Assembly: GCF_001429395.1 (NCBI RefSeq)
Contig: NZ_LMJT01000042.1
Location: forward strand, 379 to 64,378
DNA: 64,000 bases
Origin: Allobosea sp. Root381
GTDB taxonomy: Bacteria > Pseudomonadota > Alphaproteobacteria > Rhizobiales > Beijerinckiaceae
Reading direction: 5' to 3'
The translations under genes were made by a program, and so were the position numbers. Position 1 is the stretch's first letter. Every line of letters starts with the position of its first letter. The notes beneath the pieces are model-generated. The model was given only the letters and a program-made list of their open reading frames with translations. It was not told the DNA's origin and did no database searches. This document shows positions 1-9,167 of the stretch, in pieces.

Positions 1-1
1 C

Positions 2-541
2 GCGGTCGTGGCCTCCGAGGTGCGCACGCTGGCGCAGCGCTCCAGCGCCGCCGCCAAGGACATCTCCGGCCTGATCTCGTCCTCGAACATGGAGGTCGGC
101 GAGGGCGTCAAGCTGGTGCGCCAGGCCGGCGAGCAGCTCGACCAGATCCTGTCTCACTCGCGCAAGGTCGCGGCGACCATTGCCGACATCTCGGCGGCGG
201 CCGGCGAACAGGCCAACGGCATCGACGAGATGAGCCAGGCGGTGGCGCATCTCGACGAGATGACGCAGCAGAACGCGGCGCTGTCCGAAGAGAGCGCGGC
301 GTCGGCCGCCTCGCTCTCCTCCCGCATCGGCCAGCTCAACGACCTCGTCGCCGCCTTCAGGACCGGACAGGAGCAGGGCGCGGCGAACTCCGAGCCCGAC
401 CGCCTGCGCAAGCTCGCCGAGGCCGCCTTCGTGCAGGGCAGGCAGTCGGCGCCCGCGGCTGCACCGCGCCAGCCCGCCCGCCAGCCGGCGCTCAAGGTGG
501 CCAACGGCCGTGCCAGCGATGCCGGATGGGAAGAGTTCTGA
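2..541 (+). CDS. methyl-accepting chemotaxis protein, C-terminal part (5' end outside window)
   Basis: Only the last 179 residues are in the window. They hold the end of the cytoplasmic signalling helix bundle: the hairpin-proximal segment AVVASEVRTLAQRSS, which contacts CheA/CheW, then the descending helix with a methylation-type segment MTQQNAALSEE. An Ala/Pro-rich linker follows, and the protein ends in GWEEF. That C-terminus fits the W-x-x-F pentapeptide of receptors that tether CheR/CheB by a flexible tail. The sensor and membrane parts are upstream and cannot be judged. A hairpin with a short T-run follows at 576-601, so this is probably the last gene of its transcript. Confidence 0.95.
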   Translation, partial: AVVASEVRTLAQRSSAAAKDISGLISSSNMEVGEGVKLVRQAGEQLDQILSHSRKVAATIADISAAAGEQANGIDEMSQAVAHLDEMTQQNAALSEESAASAASLSSRIGQLNDLVAAFRTGQEQGAANSEPDRLRKLAEAAFVQGRQSAPAAAPRQPARQPALKVANGRASDAGWEEF

Positions 542-575
542 GCGCAAGCACCGCTCTCCCTGAACGGACACCCTG

Positions 576-601
576 ACCCTGCCCTCTCCGGGCAGGGTTT
601 T
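576..601 (+). terminator. intrinsic terminator after the chemoreceptor gene
   Basis: An 8-bp GC-rich stem (ACCCTGCC at 576-583 with GGCAGGGT at 591-598) is followed by T residues, 35 bases after the chemoreceptor stop codon. Confidence 0.75.
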
Positions 602-764
602 CCATTGGCGTCATGGGCGGATGGCCGCCCCCTCCCCCGAATGCAGGACGTCGCTTCGCCGGCCGCGCCCTACACCGTCTGCGATCCGGCCCAATTCCGC
701 CTTGGCCGTGCCGAATTCGGGAACGCCTATCGCGACCCGAGATCGCCTGTGGGGATAGCACATC

Positions 765-2459
765 ATGAAGACGAGACTTGCCGCCGCCCTGTTCTTCGCG
801 CCGGGGCTGGCCAGTGCCGCCGAAATCGAGCTCGCCTCGCGCATCGAGCGGGTCACGGTCTATCCCGACGGCGCGGTCGTCACGCGCCTGGGCAAGGCCG
901 AATTGCTTCAGGGCGTCTCGCAGGTCGTGCTGCGCGGCCTGCCCGCCTCGATCGACCCGGCCTCGATTCGGGTCGAGGGCAAGGGGAATGGCGCATTCTC
1001 CGTCGGCGCGGTCGATGTCCGCCTCGCCCCAGGCGAGGCACGCCCGGTGCTCGACACGGTGATCGAAGGCAAGCTCAGGACGCTGCGCGAGGAGAAGGAC
1101 GCGCTCGCCGGCAGGATCGAGGCGACCGAGGCCAAACGGACCACCATCGAGCGCTTCGCCCAGACCGGCCCCGACAAGCTCGGCCCCGACGGCAAGGCCC
1201 TTCCCGTCTCGGACTGGCCGGCCGTCTTCGAGGCGATAGGGATCTCGCTGGTCAAGGTCCATGACGAGTTGCGCGGCATCCGTGCCCGCGCCGTGGAGGT
1301 CGATGGCGAGATCGCCGCCCTGGAACGCGCCCGGCCGCAGGCGGCCAAGCCCGGAGCCCCACGCCGCGACATCGCCATCGCGGTCGAGTCGCCGGCCCCG
1401 GTCGCGGCCGAATTCGCCGTGAGCTACCGCGTCGGCGGTGCCGGCTGGACGCCGCAATACGAGGCGCGGCTGACCACCGGCAGCGGCGCTGCGCAGCCCT
1501 CGCTCGATCTCGTTCGCCGTGCCGAATTGCGCCAGCGCAGCGGCGAGGACTGGACGGATGTCGCGCTTACCCTGTCGACCACACGCTCCGCCGGCGGCAC
1601 GCGCGCGCCGGAGCTGCAGCCGATCCAGGTGATGTTCTTCGAGCCGCCGGTGGTCTACGAGAGCCGCCCGCGCGTCGGTGCAGCCCCTGCCCCCATGGCT
1701 GCGGCCCGCGCCAGGGCCGAGGCCGAGATACAGGCCGAGAAGTCGCAGCGGTCGACGGCGGCCCCGGTCGCAGCCGATGTCCAGACGGCGCAGGTCGAGG
1801 CCGGCGCCTATCAGGCGAGCTTCCAGGTGCCCGGCCGCAGCAGCGTCCCGCAGGACGGCTCGTCGAGGACGGTGGTGCTGAGCCGGGGCAAGGTCGAGCC
1901 GACTTTGCTCGCCCGCATCACGCCGGAACTCGAGGAGACCGCCTATCTCGAGGCCGCCTTCACCCATGAGGAGGCGGTTCCGCTCTTGCCCGGCACGGTC
2001 GCGCTGCACCGCGACGGCAGCTATATCGGGCGCGGCCGGGTCGGGCTCGTCGCGGCGGGCGACAAGGTCGAGCTCGGCTTCGGTGCCGACGACAAGCTCA
2101 AGATCTCCCGCGCCCCGGTCCGGCGCCGCGAGAACGAGCCGACCTGGCTCGGCCAGACCCGCACAGACCTGCGCGAGTTCCGCACCGTCGTGAAGAGCCT
2201 GCACGCCCAGCCGGTGAAGGTGACGGTGAGCGAGCGCATCCCCTTCTCGGAGAGCACCGCGATCACGATCGAGACCATCGCTGCCCAGACCACGCCGCCG
2301 ACGGAGAAGCAGGTCGGCGACAAGCGCGGCGTCTCGGCCTGGACCTTCGACCTCGCGCCGGGCGCGGAGAAGGAGATCAAGGTCGCCTACCGCATCAAAT
2401 GGCCGGGCGATCGCGAGGTCACCTACGCCCAGCAGCCGCTGCCGCGCTCGGCGAATTGA
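765..2459 (+). CDS. mucoidy inhibitor MuiA family protein (DUF4140/DUF4139)
   Basis: A 564-residue exported protein. Residues 1-19 form a signal peptide ending in LASA. Residues about 25-115 match the N-terminal DUF4140 module, starting RVTVYPDGAVVTR. A charged helical stretch at about 95-180 probably forms a coiled coil. The C-terminal part (about 205-555) is the DUF4139 beta-rich domain, ending with a segment like LAPGAEKEIKVAYRIKWP. The family is widespread; overexpression of a member was linked to loss of mucoidy, but no biochemical function is established. The ATG at 765 has a GGGGA element about 9 bases upstream and gives a proper signal peptide. Monocistronic here. Confidence 0.85.
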   Translation: MKTRLAAALFFAPGLASAAEIELASRIERVTVYPDGAVVTRLGKAELLQGVSQVVLRGLPASIDPASIRVEGKGNGAFSVGAVDVRLAPGEARPVLDTVIEGKLRTLREEKDALAGRIEATEAKRTTIERFAQTGPDKLGPDGKALPVSDWPAVFEAIGISLVKVHDELRGIRARAVEVDGEIAALERARPQAAKPGAPRRDIAIAVESPAPVAAEFAVSYRVGGAGWTPQYEARLTTGSGAAQPSLDLVRRAELRQRSGEDWTDVALTLSTTRSAGGTRAPELQPIQVMFFEPPVVYESRPRVGAAPAPMAAARARAEAEIQAEKSQRSTAAPVAADVQTAQVEAGAYQASFQVPGRSSVPQDGSSRTVVLSRGKVEPTLLARITPELEETAYLEAAFTHEEAVPLLPGTVALHRDGSYIGRGRVGLVAAGDKVELGFGADDKLKISRAPVRRRENEPTWLGQTRTDLREFRTVVKSLHAQPVKVTVSERIPFSESTAITIETIAAQTTPPTEKQVGDKRGVSAWTFDLAPGAEKEIKVAYRIKWPGDREVTYAQQPLPRSAN

Positions 2460-2480
2460 GGCGCGGACCGGGCCTCCGCG

Positions 2481-2582
2481 TCGTTCTCGGGCGAAGCGTA
2501 GCGCAGACCCGAGAATCTCTTTCAGCGAGCGAGCTCGGACCTCATTGTCATGAGATGCTCGGGTCAAGCCCGAGCATGACGT
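2481..2582. repeat. intergenic palindromic repeat pair
   Basis: Two hairpins stand side by side between convergent genes. One has arms TTCTCGGG and CCCGAGAA (about 2483-2514); the other has arms TGCTCGGG and CCCGAGCA (about 2555-2580). The wording 'gggtcaagcccgagcatgacg' is typical of dispersed intergenic repeats in Hyphomicrobiales. It may also serve as a terminator for the flanking genes. Confidence 0.55.
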
Positions 2583-2591
2583 CGGTCAGCG

Positions 2592-3170
2592 TCAAACCGC
2601 CATCTCCAGCTCGCGCCCGCGGCCGAGCGTGGTCATCCAGTCGTTGAACTGGGGCTGGGCCTTGAGCTGATGGCGATAATGGCGGCGCAGCGCCTCGATC
2701 AGCCGGCCCTTGCAGCCGAGCTGCTCGTCGGCGAAGCCGATCATCACCGAATTCGGCCAGGCCTGCGGGCGCACGCTGCGCAGCCGCTCGAACGGCTCGT
2801 CCTCCCCGGCATCGGCATCGTTCTGCGCCATCAGCGCGAGCATCGCCGCGGTCGAGCGCGAGATGCCCATATGGCAGTGCACGAGGAGGTGGCCCTCGAC
2901 GCGCTCGCTCAAGCCTTCGCGCAGGCTCTCGCCGAATTGCAGGATCTGCCCGACATGCTCGGCCACCGGATGAACCTTGCCCTCGGCCGGATCGATGATG
3001 TCGTGGAAGCGTAGCGTCACGCGGTGATGCTCGCCATAGGTGCCGAAGGTGTCGATCTCCGGCAGGTCGGGATCGAGCACCGAGAGCACATGGGTGACGC
3101 GGCGAACGCTGTGCGACGGCAGTTCCTCGATGCCACAGATCGTCAGGGTCGAGATGGCAAGTGATTGCAT
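2592..3170 (-). CDS. tyrosine / dual-specificity protein phosphatase family protein
   Basis: A 192-residue soluble protein carrying the cysteine phosphatase signature HCHMGISRS (residues 98-106), that is Cys99 followed by five residues and Arg105, the phosphate-binding loop. An acidic segment HDIIDP about 40 residues earlier could supply the general acid. The architecture matches small bacterial dual-specificity-like phosphatases; the substrate is unknown. The ATG at 3170 gives the first homologous residue (QSLAISTLTICG); the frame stays open upstream to 3257, but with no convincing ribosome binding site. It lies tail-to-tail with the MuiA-like gene. Confidence 0.8.
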   Translation of the reverse strand: MQSLAISTLTICGIEELPSHSVRRVTHVLSVLDPDLPEIDTFGTYGEHHRVTLRFHDIIDPAEGKVHPVAEHVGQILQFGESLREGLSERVEGHLLVHCHMGISRSTAAMLALMAQNDADAGEDEPFERLRSVRPQAWPNSVMIGFADEQLGCKGRLIEALRRHYRHQLKAQPQFNDWMTTLGRGRELEMAV

Positions 3171-3298
3171 GGCAAGGACCGGCGGTTTCGGGACGGCATC
3201 GCTTACAGTGCCGGCTTCGCCGCGGGCAACCGACAGGAATGGTGGGCTGCCCCGCATCGTGCGATGCGGGGCGCCTCGTTGTCGTGAGGAAGCGCCGC

Positions 3299-4516
3299 TT
3301 ACGCCGCGACGGCCTGCTGCTGCATGCCCAGCTCCTCGTCGACGATGTTCACCCAGAAGCGGATGCCGTCCGGGATGATCGCGTCGTTGAAGTCGTAGAG
3401 CGGCGTGTGCAGGCCCTTGAACGAGCCGTCGGCCTCGACACCATTGCCGATCCGCGTGAAGGCGCCGGGCTTGATCAGCATCATCTCGGCGAAATCCTCG
3501 CCGCCCGTACCGGGCCTGAGCTTGGAATCGACATGATCAGCGCCGACCGCAGCCGACGCCGCGGCCACCGCGACCTCGACCTGCTCGGCCTTGTTGATCA
3601 GCGGGCTCGTGCCGCGATGGTAATGCGCCTCCGCCCTGCAGCCCCAGGCCTGCGCCGTCGCAGCGGCAAGCTCGGCGATGCGCCGCTCGATCGTGTCGCG
3701 GATCTCGGCCGAGTAGGTCCGCGCCGTGCCGCCGAGCACGAGCTCGGACGGGATCACGTTGGCGGCCTCGGTCGAGCCGGCATGGATGTAACCGACGCTG
3801 ATCACCGCCGTGTCGAGCGGCGGCACGTTGCGGCCGACGATGCCCTGCAGGCCGAGGACGAACTGCGCCTGGGCGTAGGTGATGTCGGTCGAGAGATGCG
3901 GCTGCGAGCCGCCATGCCCGCCGACGCCGCGGAAGGTGACCTGCCAGCTGTCGGCCGAGGCCAGGAACGGCCCGACCGTGGTGCCGAAATGCGAGGCCGG
4001 CAGGCCCGGCGTGTTGTGCAGCCCGTAGATCGCGTCGCAGGGGAAGCGTTCGAACAGCCCGTCGGCCAGCATGGCCTCGGCGCCGCCGCGTCCCTCCTCC
4101 GCCGGCTGGAAGATCATGATCGCCGTGCCCGCGAAATCCGGGTTCTCGGCGAGGTAGCGCGCGGCGCCGAGCAGCATCGTGGTGTGGCCGTCATGGCCGC
4201 AGGCATGCATCTTGCCGGGATAGGTCGAGGCATGCGGCAGGCCGGTCAGCTCCTCCAGCGCCAGGCAGTCCATGTCGGCGCGCAGGCCGACGGCCCGCTG
4301 GCCCGGCCGCTTGCCGCGGATGACCCCGACGACGCCGGTGCCGCCGATGCCCTCGGTGACCTCGATGCCCCATTCGCGCATGTTCTTCGCGACGAGCGCC
4401 GCCGTGCGGTGCTCTTCAAGCCCGAGCTCCGGATGGGCGTGGATGTCGCGGCGAATCGCCGTGAACGCGGCATGGTGCCGATCCAGCCAGGTGTCGAGCT
4501 TCGTCATCGTCATCAT
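3299..4516 (-). CDS. M20 family amidohydrolase (hippurate hydrolase-like)
   Basis: A 405-residue cytoplasmic metallo-amidohydrolase of the M20D group, which removes acyl groups from N-acyl amino acids such as hippurate or acetylated amino acids. Metal ligands are visible: Asp at ADMDCL (81-83), CGHDGH (106-111) and PAEEGRGG (around 142); near the C-terminus GGEDFAEM holds the last ligand region. The ATG pair at 4516/4513 is preceded by AAGGGGACAG, an excellent ribosome binding site, which rules out the longer open frame. The exact substrate cannot be read from sequence. It is divergent from purA across a 280-base gap. Confidence 0.9.
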   Translation of the reverse strand: MMTMTKLDTWLDRHHAAFTAIRRDIHAHPELGLEEHRTAALVAKNMREWGIEVTEGIGGTGVVGVIRGKRPGQRAVGLRADMDCLALEELTGLPHASTYPGKMHACGHDGHTTMLLGAARYLAENPDFAGTAIMIFQPAEEGRGGAEAMLADGLFERFPCDAIYGLHNTPGLPASHFGTTVGPFLASADSWQVTFRGVGGHGGSQPHLSTDITYAQAQFVLGLQGIVGRNVPPLDTAVISVGYIHAGSTEAANVIPSELVLGGTARTYSAEIRDTIERRIAELAAATAQAWGCRAEAHYHRGTSPLINKAEQVEVAVAAASAAVGADHVDSKLRPGTGGEDFAEMMLIKPGAFTRIGNGVEADGSFKGLHTPLYDFNDAIIPDGIRFWVNIVDEELGMQQQAVAA

Positions 4517-4715
4517 CTGTCCCCTTCGCGCCTTGGGCGCATCCTTAGACTCGCTCTGCAGGCCGCGCCCGCGAGGCGGGCTCGAAGCCTGTGGGTGCGG
4601 CGCTCTGACGGCCGCAGGCCCCTTTTCTACACGCTCGCGCTCGCCACGGCCATGCGCGCCAAGCTTGACCTCGGCGCGCGGTTGGCTCATGAGGGCTTGC
4701 AAGAACCTGCCTCGG

Positions 4716-4740
4716 AACCCCGGTCTTGCGCCGGGGTTTT
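4716..4740 (+). terminator. terminator-like hairpin upstream of purA
   Basis: Arms AACCCCGG (4716-4723) and CCGGGGTT (4731-4738) with a 7-base loop run into TTTT on the + strand. No + strand gene precedes it inside the preceding 280 bases, so it either ends an unannotated short transcript or sits in the purA leader. The rest of the 4517-4796 gap shows no further gene. Confidence 0.6.
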
Positions 4741-4796
4741 GCGTTTGCGCGGGCACGCTTGCGCTGACAAGGCGAACAAGCAGGAACACCTGAACC

Positions 4797-6089
4797 ATGA
4801 CAAATGTGGTGGTGGTCGGCGCCCAGTGGGGCGACGAGGGCAAAGGCAAGATCGTCGACTGGCTGTCGAGCCAGGCCGACGTCGTGGTGCGCTTCCAGGG
4901 CGGCCACAATGCGGGCCATACCCTCGTCATCGACGGCGTCGTCTACAAGCTTTCGCTGCTGCCCTCGGGCATCGTGCGCCCCGGCAAGCTCTCGGTCATC
5001 GGCAACGGCGTCGTCGTCGATCCCTGGCATCTCGTCGAGGAGATCGACCGCCTGCGCGCCCAGGGCGTCGCGATCAGCCCTGAGAACCTGCGCGTTGCCG
5101 ACAATGCGACGCTGATCCTGCCGCTGCACCGCGAACTCGACCATTTCCGCGAGACCTCGAATGCCGGCCTCAAGATCGGCACGACCAAGCGCGGCATTGG
5201 CCCGGCCTATGAGGACAAGGTCGGCCGCCGCGCCATCCGCGTCATCGACCTGAAGGATCCGGCGATCCTCGAGGCCAAGATCGAGCGCCTGCTCGCGCAT
5301 CACAATGCCTTGCGCCGCGGCCTCGGCATCGCCGAGGTGAATGGCGGCGAGCTGCTCGGCCAGCTCAAGGAGATCGCGGCCAAGGTCCTGCCCTATGCCG
5401 ATACCGTCTGGGCGCTGCTCGATTCCGAGCGCCGCGCCGGCAGGCGCATCCTGTTCGAGGGCGCGCAGGGCGCGCTGCTCGACGTCGACCACGGCACCTA
5501 TCCCTTCGTGACCTCGTCGAACATCGTCGCCGGCCAGGCCGCGACCGGCTCCGGAATGGGTCCCTCGGCGGTCGGCTACGTGCTCGGCATCGCCAAGGCC
5601 TACACCACCCGCGTCGGCGAGGGCCCCTTCCCGACCGAACTCTTCGACGAGACCGGCGAGCTGATCGGCCAGAAGGGCAAGGAATTCGGCGTCGTCACCG
5701 GCCGCAAGCGCCGCTGCGGCTGGTTCGACGCCTGCCTCGTGCGCCAGACCGTCAAGACCTCGGGCATCGACGGCATCGCCCTCACCAAGCTCGACATCCT
5801 CGACGGCTTCGAAGAGATCAAGGTCTGCACCGGCTACAGGCTGGACGGCCAGCTGCTCGAGCATCTGCCCGCCGGCCAGAGCGATCAGGCTCGCGTCGAG
5901 CCGGTCTACGAGACCATTCAGGGTTGGGAAGGCTCGACCGCCAACGCCCGCTCCTGGGCCGAGCTGCCGGCGCAGGCGATCAAGTATGTCCGGCGCATCG
6001 AGGAACTGATCGGCGCGACCGTCGCGGTGCTCTCCACCAGCCCCGAGCGCGACGATACGATCCTGGTCCATAACCCCTTCGAGGGTTGA
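4797..6089 (+). CDS. purA: adenylosuccinate synthetase
   Basis: Catalyses GTP-dependent joining of IMP and aspartate to adenylosuccinate, the first committed step to AMP. The protein has 430 residues, the usual length. The N-terminal GTP/IMP loop GAQWGDEGKGK (residues 7-17) contains the catalytic Asp, and GHNAGHT supplies the catalytic His. The segments TTKRGIGPAY and GRKRRCGWFD are diagnostic of the family. The ATG at 4797 is preceded by AGGAACACC. A single-copy housekeeping gene; the hairpin at 4716-4740 may lie in its leader. Confidence 0.98.
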   Translation: MTNVVVVGAQWGDEGKGKIVDWLSSQADVVVRFQGGHNAGHTLVIDGVVYKLSLLPSGIVRPGKLSVIGNGVVVDPWHLVEEIDRLRAQGVAISPENLRVADNATLILPLHRELDHFRETSNAGLKIGTTKRGIGPAYEDKVGRRAIRVIDLKDPAILEAKIERLLAHHNALRRGLGIAEVNGGELLGQLKEIAAKVLPYADTVWALLDSERRAGRRILFEGAQGALLDVDHGTYPFVTSSNIVAGQAATGSGMGPSAVGYVLGIAKAYTTRVGEGPFPTELFDETGELIGQKGKEFGVVTGRKRRCGWFDACLVRQTVKTSGIDGIALTKLDILDGFEEIKVCTGYRLDGQLLEHLPAGQSDQARVEPVYETIQGWEGSTANARSWAELPAQAIKYVRRIEELIGATVAVLSTSPERDDTILVHNPFEG

Positions 6090-6120
6090 CGCAGCGCCTC
6101 AACAGCGACAAGTGAGGCCA

Positions 6121-7359
6121 ATGGCCGACTTCTATCCCATCCTGGCACGGGCCGTCGCCGGGCTGCCCGACACATCGCCGGCGGCGCGCAACGCCATCTA
6201 CGACCGCGCCAGGGCTGCCCTCATGACGCAGCTCCGCAGCCTCGACCCGCCATTGGGCGAGGCCGAGATCATGCGCGAGCGCCTCGCACTCGACGAGGCC
6301 GTGGCGCGAATCGAGGCCGATTACGACGACACGCCCGAGCCGGACCTCGCGCCGCTGCTGAGCCCGGCTGAGCCGGAACCGGAACCGCCGCCTGCCGAGG
6401 ACCCGACACGCGAAGCGGCCTCGATTCGCCCCGCGGCGCCCCAGCAGCCCCGCGCCGAGGCGCTGCGGGACGAGGAGCGCTTCGACGACGCCCTTCCCGA
6501 GCCGTCCGAGCCCCAGGCGATGCGGCCCCGCGTCGCACCGCCGCGCGAGAAGCGCGTCAAGCCCGGCCATCTGCGCACCGCGGTCGTCGCGACCGGCGTC
6601 GCCATCGCCGTCGCCGCCATCGCGGCCACCGCCTATTACGTCAACAAGGTGCAGGCGCCCGACACGGCACAGCGCCCGCCGGTCGAGACGCCGGCCCAGC
6701 CTGCGCAGCAGGACAATGCCGGCAAGATCAGCGACCGCGTCGGCGATGCCGGTTCGGCCCCGGCCAGCAATCAGCAGCGTCCCGGCAACGCCACGACCGC
6801 ACCGTCGCAGAACGTCGCGGTGGCGCAGCGCGCCGTGCTCTACACCGAGGATCCCAACAGCCCGCAGGCGCCCCGCTCGCTGACGGGCCGCGTCTTCTGG
6901 CGTCTCGACAGCGAGAGCGTCGGCCAGGGACGGCCGGTCGAAACGATCGTGCGCGCGACCGTCGAGATCCCCGAGAACGGGCTGTCGCTCGACTTCACCA
7001 TCCGCCGCAACACGGATACGGCCTTCCCGGCCTCGCACATCATCGGCATGCGCTTCTCCAGCACCGGCGACCAGGCGACGGAGGCCGTGCGCGAGGTCGG
7101 CGTGCCGCAGTTCAAGACCGAGGAAGGCGAGCGCGGCGCGCCGCTCTCCGCCATCAACTCGGCGCTGGGCGAGAACCTCTTCGTCGCCGCGCTCTCGAAT
7201 GTGCCAGTCGAGGTCGAGCGCAACATCGACCTGATCCTGAGCCGCAGCTGGATCGACGTGCCGGTCCGCTTCGCCTCTGGCCGCCGCGGCATCATCACCT
7301 TCGAAAAGGGCGCCCCCGGCAACCAGACGCTGGCCGACGCCTTCGGCCGCTGGCGCTAG
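6121..7359 (+). CDS. conserved hypothetical single-pass membrane protein
   Basis: A 412-residue protein of unknown function. Residues 1-75 form a short helical cytoplasmic domain. Residues 75-150 are a disordered stretch rich in Pro, Glu and Arg. One transmembrane helix lies at about 153-174. After a Gln/Pro-rich linker comes a folded domain (about 225-410) that would be periplasmic. I do not recognise a named domain. The ATG at 6121 follows GTGAGG closely; a GTG nine bases earlier (6112) is an alternative. It starts 31 bases after purA in the same direction and may be co-transcribed with it. Confidence 0.75.
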   Translation: MADFYPILARAVAGLPDTSPAARNAIYDRARAALMTQLRSLDPPLGEAEIMRERLALDEAVARIEADYDDTPEPDLAPLLSPAEPEPEPPPAEDPTREAASIRPAAPQQPRAEALRDEERFDDALPEPSEPQAMRPRVAPPREKRVKPGHLRTAVVATGVAIAVAAIAATAYYVNKVQAPDTAQRPPVETPAQPAQQDNAGKISDRVGDAGSAPASNQQRPGNATTAPSQNVAVAQRAVLYTEDPNSPQAPRSLTGRVFWRLDSESVGQGRPVETIVRATVEIPENGLSLDFTIRRNTDTAFPASHIIGMRFSSTGDQATEAVREVGVPQFKTEEGERGAPLSAINSALGENLFVAALSNVPVEVERNIDLILSRSWIDVPVRFASGRRGIITFEKGAPGNQTLADAFGRWR

Positions 7360-7410
7360 ACCGACGCACGGCGATGCGCGGTCGCTGACCGCTGCACGCC
7401 GGCGGCGCTC

Positions 7411-7653
7411 TCACCGACCCATCATGGAAACCGGATGCCGGCCAGGCCCGTGAATGTAATGGGTAAATCCGGGCGGAATCTCGATCGGCTGTGCATTCTG
7501 AATGAGGTCGTATTCGAGGATGGCCTGGGTCAGCATCTCGAATTCGCGCTCTTCGGCAGTGCCTCTGGAGCATTGCAGCAGTTGGGCAGCGCGCGAGATC
7601 GCCGCCTTGCGTTCCTCGCTCGAGAAGATCATCACGGCATCGGCGTTCGGCAT
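7411..7653 (-). CDS. small hypothetical protein (80 aa)
   Basis: An 80-residue, probably helical and soluble protein without cysteine-rich or membrane features; the middle reads EEREFEMLTQAILEYD. The ATG at 7653 follows GGGGAGGTGG, a very strong ribosome binding site, which favours this start over one 15 codons earlier. No domain recognised. It is convergent with the preceding membrane protein gene. Confidence 0.65.
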   Translation of the reverse strand: MPNADAVMIFSSEERKAAISRAAQLLQCSRGTAEEREFEMLTQAILEYDLIQNAQPIEIPPGFTHYIHGPGRHPVSMMGR

Positions 7654-7838
7654 AGCCACCTCCCCGCTGCGGATCCAAGCCTCTACGCTAGCGGCCAAAT
7701 TTACGCTTGACGAGTCCGATTTCGGATAATCGAATCAGTCGGAATAGCGGGCACGGGCGCCTTGACACGGCGCCGGACACCTTTCGGCGATAGCCCGTTC
7801 AAAGCGCCTTCGCACCCATCGGCCGAACGTCGTTTCCG

Positions 7839-9011
7839 TCAGAATTCGTAGGAGAGCTTCAGCTTGGCCTGATGGCGGGGGAAGTTGTCGAGATCGAACG
7901 TCCGCCCCGGTGTGGCTTTCGACTTTCCCGCGATCTGGGTCGAGAAGGCAGCGGAGAGCGACACGTTCTCGCTGAGCTGCGCGTAGAAGGTCGGGCCGGC
8001 GAAGAGCGCGTGCCCCTCGAAGCGGTTCAGCCCGAAGCCGGCATAGGAGCGCAGATACCGCACTTCGCCGCCGACGAACATCTGCGGGTTGACCTGGAAG
8101 GCGAGCGCCCCGGACACACCCAGCCGCGACGAACGTTCCGCCGGCCTGCGGCCCGCCGCGGCGACGCAGGTCTCCAGCGCATCCTGATCCGCATCAGCGA
8201 GGCAGGGCCCGGACGGGACGCCTTCCAGCGGCTCGCCATCGCCATTGACCAGTGAAAGCCCGCGCGGGCGGAAGCGCTCGATCTCGTAGACCAGGTTCAA
8301 TGCGCCGAACAACGTCTTGGGCACAAGTTCGGCATCCAGCGCGATCCGGGCGCCGAGCCCCACGCCTCGGCCACGCTCGCCGCTATCTCCATCCCGGAAG
8401 CTCACCTCGGGCTCTAGGACGAATGTCAGGCCAAATGGCGAGGCTGGGCCGCGTTTGATGGCCTGCCATTTGAGTTCGGTCGAGAAGCCGCCGAAACCGC
8501 CACCGCTCCGATTGTCCAGGCCCGGCACGTGGCGGATCGAAAAGGCGTCGCCCGTCGCACCGAATTCGATGCTGAGACCCTCCAACGGCGCGAACGCAAA
8601 GGTGCCGCCCAGCGCTCCGGCCCGATAGCGGCCGATCCGTCGGCCGAAGGCGCCCTCCCCGGTGCCGGAAATCTCGAACCGGCCCTTGCCGAGAACGCTG
8701 GTGCCCTGCGTGAAGCCGAACATGTCCTCCGTCTCGGGGCCTTGCTCGGCGTCGTCATCCTCGCCGCGGCTCTGGTCGGCCGGTCCGGCGCCGGTCTTGA
8801 GAATGCTCACGCATTCGCGGAACTGGCCCTCGCCAAGCTCACGCTCGGCGCGGCCGATCCTGCGCTGGAGGTAGCCCCGCTGCGCCGGCGCGGCGCCGGC
8901 AGCAGCGGCTCGGTGGCGGCCGATTCCGGAGACACAATCGCTGCGATCATCGGCGTAGCCTGGAATCGCTCCCAGAAGCAGGGAAACGGCCGCTGTCACG
9001 ACAAGCCGCAT
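7839..9011 (-). CDS. outer-membrane beta-barrel protein, hypothetical
   Basis: A 390-residue secreted protein with a signal peptide (residues 1-20, cut after GYA). A helical, charged N-terminal segment (25-90) carries two Cys and could act as a periplasmic plug or spacer. From about 95 the sequence alternates hydrophobic and polar residues in short Gly-rich strands, and the protein ends in LKLSYEF. A terminal aromatic residue in an alternating last strand is the usual mark of an outer-membrane barrel. No known porin or transporter family is recognised. Transcribed alone. Confidence 0.65.
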   Translation of the reverse strand: MRLVVTAAVSLLLGAIPGYADDRSDCVSGIGRHRAAAAGAAPAQRGYLQRRIGRAERELGEGQFRECVSILKTGAGPADQSRGEDDDAEQGPETEDMFGFTQGTSVLGKGRFEISGTGEGAFGRRIGRYRAGALGGTFAFAPLEGLSIEFGATGDAFSIRHVPGLDNRSGGGFGGFSTELKWQAIKRGPASPFGLTFVLEPEVSFRDGDSGERGRGVGLGARIALDAELVPKTLFGALNLVYEIERFRPRGLSLVNGDGEPLEGVPSGPCLADADQDALETCVAAAGRRPAERSSRLGVSGALAFQVNPQMFVGGEVRYLRSYAGFGLNRFEGHALFAGPTFYAQLSENVSLSAAFSTQIAGKSKATPGRTFDLDNFPRHQAKLKLSYEF

Positions 9012-9167
9012 GGGACGACCTCGCGGGAACGCTGGACTGCACGCTCCGGATCATGAGACCGATTCGACCATGTAGCCACCAGCAATCTTCCAGCGGACGG
9101 CGAAGGATGAACTTCCACGAAACAGGCCGGACCTGCCTGCCTCGGCCGGCGCCGGCCGTTCGCTCTC

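Noticed and set aside
492..2567. A 691-codon open frame antisense to the MuiA-like gene
   Set aside because: Shadow of a gene with a signal peptide and a good ribosome binding site; no independent support.
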